Source: Streptomyces sp. CB01580 (GTDB lineage Bacteria; Actinomycetota; Actinomycetes; Streptomycetales; Streptomycetaceae). From it: a DNA stretch of 64,000 bases. Below are positions 61,593 to 64,000 of this stretch, piece by piece (positions within the stretch are counted from its first letter, which is position 1; every line of letters starts with the position of its first letter). The position numbers and the translations under genes are program-made. Location: the NCBI RefSeq assembly GCF_001905795.1, contig NZ_LIXJ01000001.1, forward strand, positions 434,001-498,000, read 5' to 3'. The notes beneath the pieces were generated by a model. That model was not told the origin of the DNA. It made no database searches and worked only from the letters and a program-made list of their open reading frames with translations.

Positions 61593-62762
61593 CTACGTCC
61601 CCGAGCGCGCCACGCGGCCCTGCTCGCCCGCGGCCCAACAGCCGCCGTCCGGTGTGCAGTCGACGGTGTCGTACGAGCCCGTGTCGACCGTGCGCCAGGT
61701 CCGTCCGCCGTCCCGGGTGAGATCTGTTCCGGTCGGCCCGACCGCCAGGGCGCGCGATCTGCTGTGCGGCAGCCAGGCGACGCCCGAGCGGTATTCCGCC
61801 GGCGGCAGGACGGCCCGCCGCCAGCTGCGCCCCCCGTCGCCGGTCGCGGCCGCGGCGTCGGGCGACGGCTGTCCCGCGCGGTAGTCGCCGCCGACCGCGA
61901 TGCCGTGGTGGCGATCCCGGAACGCCAGCCCGAACACGCCGCGCGCCGGATCGCCCGCCGGGATCGTCGCCCCGGTCGCGGTCCAGGTCCGGCCCCGGTC
62001 GGCGGAGTGCAGCACGCGCGCGGTGGCGGCGCCCCCGGTCGCCAGCCAGACGTCCTCGGGGCCGGACGCGGCCAGGCACTGGCCACTGGCGGCGAACGCC
62101 GCCTCGCCCTCCTGGGCCCGCGGCATGCCCTCGGTGGGCAGCACCCGCCAGTTCCGGCCGCCGTCCTCGGTCGACAGGATGCGGTACTTCCCGTCGACGG
62201 GATCGCTCATCGCCAGTCCGTGCCGGCTGTCGAAGAAGGTGAGGCAGTCGTAGAAGGCGCGGGCGTCGGTGTTGCGGAACGACTCCGTCCAGGTCGCTCC
62301 CCCGTCGTCCGTGCGCAGCACCCTGGACGCCTCTCCCTCCCCGATGGACAGGGCCACCGCACGCCGGGCGTCGAATGCCTCGATGTCGCGGAACTCCAGG
62401 TCCTCCCCCGCCGCGCCGGGCGGTGACACGTCGCGCCAGTGGCGCCCGCCGTCGGTGGTCCGCAGCACCGTCCCCCGGGATCCGGCGACCCAGGCGGTAC
62501 GCCGGCTCACGGCGGCGAGGCCGCGGAAGCGGGCATCGGTTCCGGTGGCGGTGAGCGTCCAGACGGGCCGTACACCGGGCCGGTGACGCTCCCCGGGCGA
62601 CGCCTCGGGATCCGGCGTGGCCGCGGTTCCCCGCACGACCCCGGCGTTCCGTGCGGCCGCCTCCGGTGCGGCGGCTGCCTCCGGTGCGGCCAGAGCGGCG
62701 GCCAGCGCCGCCGCGCACAGTCCCCATGACATCAGTCGTCTCGTCGTTCCCTCGGCTCCCAT
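61593..62762 (-). CDS. Secreted YCF48/BNR-repeat beta-propeller protein
   Basis: A 389-residue secreted protein. The signal peptide (RRLMSWGLCAAALAAALAAP) ends in an Ala/Glu-rich stretch. Six Asp-box repeats are visible (TTDGGRHW, TDDGGATW, TEDGGRNW, SADRGRTW, GDGGRSW, TRDGGRTW), indicating a beta-propeller as in YCF48/sialidase-like proteins, often annotated as oxidoreductases. No catalytic residues can be assigned, so a binding role is likely. ATG 62762 opens the signal. Confidence 0.85.
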   Translation of the reverse strand: MGAEGTTRRLMSWGLCAAALAAALAAPEAAAAPEAAARNAGVVRGTAATPDPEASPGERHRPGVRPVWTLTATGTDARFRGLAAVSRRTAWVAGSRGTVLRTTDGGRHWRDVSPPGAAGEDLEFRDIEAFDARRAVALSIGEGEASRVLRTDDGGATWTESFRNTDARAFYDCLTFFDSRHGLAMSDPVDGKYRILSTEDGGRNWRVLPTEGMPRAQEGEAAFAASGQCLAASGPEDVWLATGGAATARVLHSADRGRTWTATGATIPAGDPARGVFGLAFRDRHHGIAVGGDYRAGQPSPDAAAATGDGGRSWRRAVLPPAEYRSGVAWLPHSRSRALAVGPTGTDLTRDGGRTWRTVDTGSYDTVDCTPDGGCWAAGEQGRVARSGT

Positions 62763-62947
62763 GGCGCCGGAAGCTAACCCACGGGCCGCGCCCCGTCCAG
62801 GGTGCCGGGCCGCGAATCGGGTACCCGACCGGTGCCTGGGCATCCAGTGACACAACTCACCCCGCCGTTCTGTGCACGCGGTCGTGTGATCCGCCGTCTC
62901 TGTCTGTGCCGGGAACCGTTCATCTGGCCGAGAAAGGGAGCAAGGTC

Positions 62948-63361
62948 TTGTCCACCGTCATCGAACAGTCCGTGCAGGCCCGCATGGTCGCTTCCGCTCC
63001 GCGGATGGAGACCCTTCCGGCCACTCTGCGGTACGACCGGAGAGATCCGTTCGCCGTAAGCATGGCGTTCCCGGCGAAGGCGACCCTGGAGGGCGCCGAC
63101 GTCTCCTGGGAGTTCTCCCGGGAGTTGCTCGCCGCGGGCATGGACGGGGCCGCCGGGCTCGGGGACGTGCGCATCAGACCGTACGGATACGATCGCACGG
63201 TGCTGGAGTTCCACGCCGTCGAGGGGATCGCGATGGTCCACGTCCGCACCGCGGAGCTGCGACTGTTCCTCGAACGCGCGCAGGAGCTGGTGCCGGCCGG
63301 CGACGAGCACCGGTTCCTGGACCTCGACCGGGACCTGACCGATCTGTTCGACGGAACCTGA
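62948..63361 (+). CDS. ssgD: SsgA-like protein (SALP), probably SsgD
   Basis: A 137-residue protein of the sporulation/cell-division SALP family found in sporulating actinomycetes. LRYDRRDPFAVSMAFP, VSWEFSRELLAAG and GDVRIRPYG are family landmarks. SALPs act in septum and spore-wall formation, and SsgD is linked to cell-wall integrity. The assignment to SsgD rests on position relative to idi, fadAB and the hopanoid cluster as recalled for S. coelicolor, so it is tentative. The start is TTG 62948 after GGGAG; no ATG or GTG fits the conserved N-terminus. Confidence 0.8.
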   Translation: MSTVIEQSVQARMVASAPRMETLPATLRYDRRDPFAVSMAFPAKATLEGADVSWEFSRELLAAGMDGAAGLGDVRIRPYGYDRTVLEFHAVEGIAMVHVRTAELRLFLERAQELVPAGDEHRFLDLDRDLTDLFDGT

Positions 63362-63493
63362 CCGGTTCGGCCCTCGCCGTCCGGGCGCCTCGTTCCACCG
63401 TGTCGCCCGGCCGTCCCGTCGCGCATGGTCCCACCGGCCCTCCGGAGTCCGGACCGGATCCGGACGGCGGGAGCGGGGGCGGTCGACGTGCCG

Positions 63494-63967
63494 TCAGCGA
63501 TGGAGTAACGCCCACGCCTTGCAGCCGCCGGAAGAGGTCAGCGCGGGAGCGAGCCCCCAGTCACCTCCGTGCGAGTCGACCGCCGCCGCCAGCAACCACA
63601 TGCTCTCGCTGCGGCGCTCGCGGCACTTCTCGGACTTCTCGACCGAGCCGTGGGGCGGATGCTGGTCGTAGAGGATCACGCGCAGCGCGTCGAACTGCCA
63701 GTGGACCCGCAGCAGCATCTCCCGGTCCGGGGTGAACCGGTAGGCGGAGGCGACCAGCTCGGAGGCGGCGAGCACGGCCGTCTCACGGAGTTCCGCGAGG
63801 CCGTGCCGTTCGAGGAGCTCACCCACGGCTCCGCGTGCGACGCCGGCGCAGAACGCGCCACCCGGCAATGCGAACGAGTAACTGAGGTTGTCCACCATCG
63901 GCGGTCGAGGGCCGACCGGTACGGGAGCCGGGAGGCAACGCAATGCGCCCTTCATCAAGATGCTCAC
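63494..63967 (-). CDS. Degenerate GHKL ATPase-like protein
   Basis: About 157 residues. FALPGGAFCAGVARGAVGEL and the sequence around AASELVASAYRFT match the HATPase_c_2 family of Streptomyces, but the N box has Ser where the magnesium-binding Asn of ELVTNAxRH should be. The G1 Asp-x-Gly-x-Gly is replaced by YDQHPPHG, and the G2 region (RRSESMWLLAAAV, then DWG) has no Gly-rich loop. ATP binding is doubtful. Start codon choice is uncertain (GTG 63994, GTG 63967 or ATG 63955). The 132 bp before it up to ssgD hold no gene. Confidence 0.75.
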   Translation of the reverse strand: MSILMKGALRCLPAPVPVGPRPPMVDNLSYSFALPGGAFCAGVARGAVGELLERHGLAELRETAVLAASELVASAYRFTPDREMLLRVHWQFDALRVILYDQHPPHGSVEKSEKCRERRSESMWLLAAAVDSHGGDWGLAPALTSSGGCKAWALLHR

Positions 63968-64000
63968 ATTTCCGGTAATTGTGCTGACGATCACAACCGG

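Noticed and set aside
1..64000. tRNA, rRNA, CRISPR arrays, phage genes or intact insertion sequences
   Set aside because: None was seen on reading both strands; the only repeat elements are the four short intergenic ones listed.

Overview
The window is high-G+C actinobacterial chromosome, almost certainly Streptomyces. Supporting signs are extreme third-position G+C in every real gene, many GTG/TTG starts with AGGAG-type Shine-Dalgarno sequences, an SsgA-like (SALP) gene, a hopanoid operon of the Streptomyces type, a ydaO-type (c-di-AMP) riboswitch in front of a cell-wall hydrolase, and intergenic repeats typical of the genus. No tRNA, rRNA, CRISPR, phage or intact insertion sequence is visible. 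All family names come from recognising motifs and gene order by eye; no database search was run.

Layout. (1) Positions 1-4.9 kb hold a tightly coupled five-gene operon equivalent to the uncharacterised STM4011-STM4015 set: a repeat protein cut by the window edge, an ATP-grasp-like protein, an alkaline-phosphatase/sulfatase-fold protein and two radical SAM proteins. (2) 5.1-11.5 kb: SGNH hydrolase, secreted LysM-M23 peptidase under a ydaO riboswitch, GH36 alpha-galactosidase, tyrosine phosphatase, and a cupin-type XRE regulator with a partner micro-protein. (3) 11.6-23.5 kb: a minus-strand hopanoid operon (hpnC-hpnD-small ORF-hpnE-polyprenyl synthase-shc-hpnG-hpnH-dxs-hpnO) running from isoprenoid supply to aminobacteriohopanetriol. 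(4) 23.8-30.9 kb: a seven-gene minus-strand operon that looks like synthesis and export of a surface glycopolymer or glycolipid (DUF5941/CDP-alcohol transferase, nucleotidyltransferase, glycerol-1-phosphate-dehydrogenase-like enzyme, second CDP-alcohol transferase, GT2, two-gene ABC exporter), closed by a perfect 22-bp terminator. (5) 31.4-47.4 kb: housekeeping and scattered genes: galE, CDF metal exporter, GNAT, idi, GHKL ATPase, HdeD-like membrane protein, crotonase, PfpI and GlxA proteins, tex, ABC-F, X-Pro peptidase and M1 peptidase. (6) 47.5-50.3 kb: MpaB-like oxygenase, macrodomain and MerR regulator. (7) 50.3-56.5 kb: an acyl-CoA degradation operon (CoA transferase, acyl-CoA dehydrogenase, fadA, fadB) with a recognisable promoter and an adjacent KstR2-like palindrome. 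(8) 56.8-60.2 kb: two secreted cell-wall lytic enzymes next to a membrane-anchored HTH protein with two peptidoglycan-binding domains. (9) 60.2-64 kb: endonuclease V, YciI, YCF48-like secreted protein, an SsgD-like SALP and a degenerate GHKL protein.

The blocks share themes of envelope and membrane: hopanoids, with idi about 11 kb beyond the operon; a surface polymer exporter; and three cell-wall hydrolases, one controlled by a c-di-AMP riboswitch and two beside a putative peptidoglycan-sensing regulator. Four copies of composite inverted-repeat elements sit in intergenic DNA (31.3, 43.7, 52.6 and 56.7 kb), one 13 bp before galE, one on a stop codon and one splitting fadA from fadB. The best candidates for undescribed biology are the STM4011-4015 operon, the DUF5941 operon and the HTH/peptidoglycan-binding locus.
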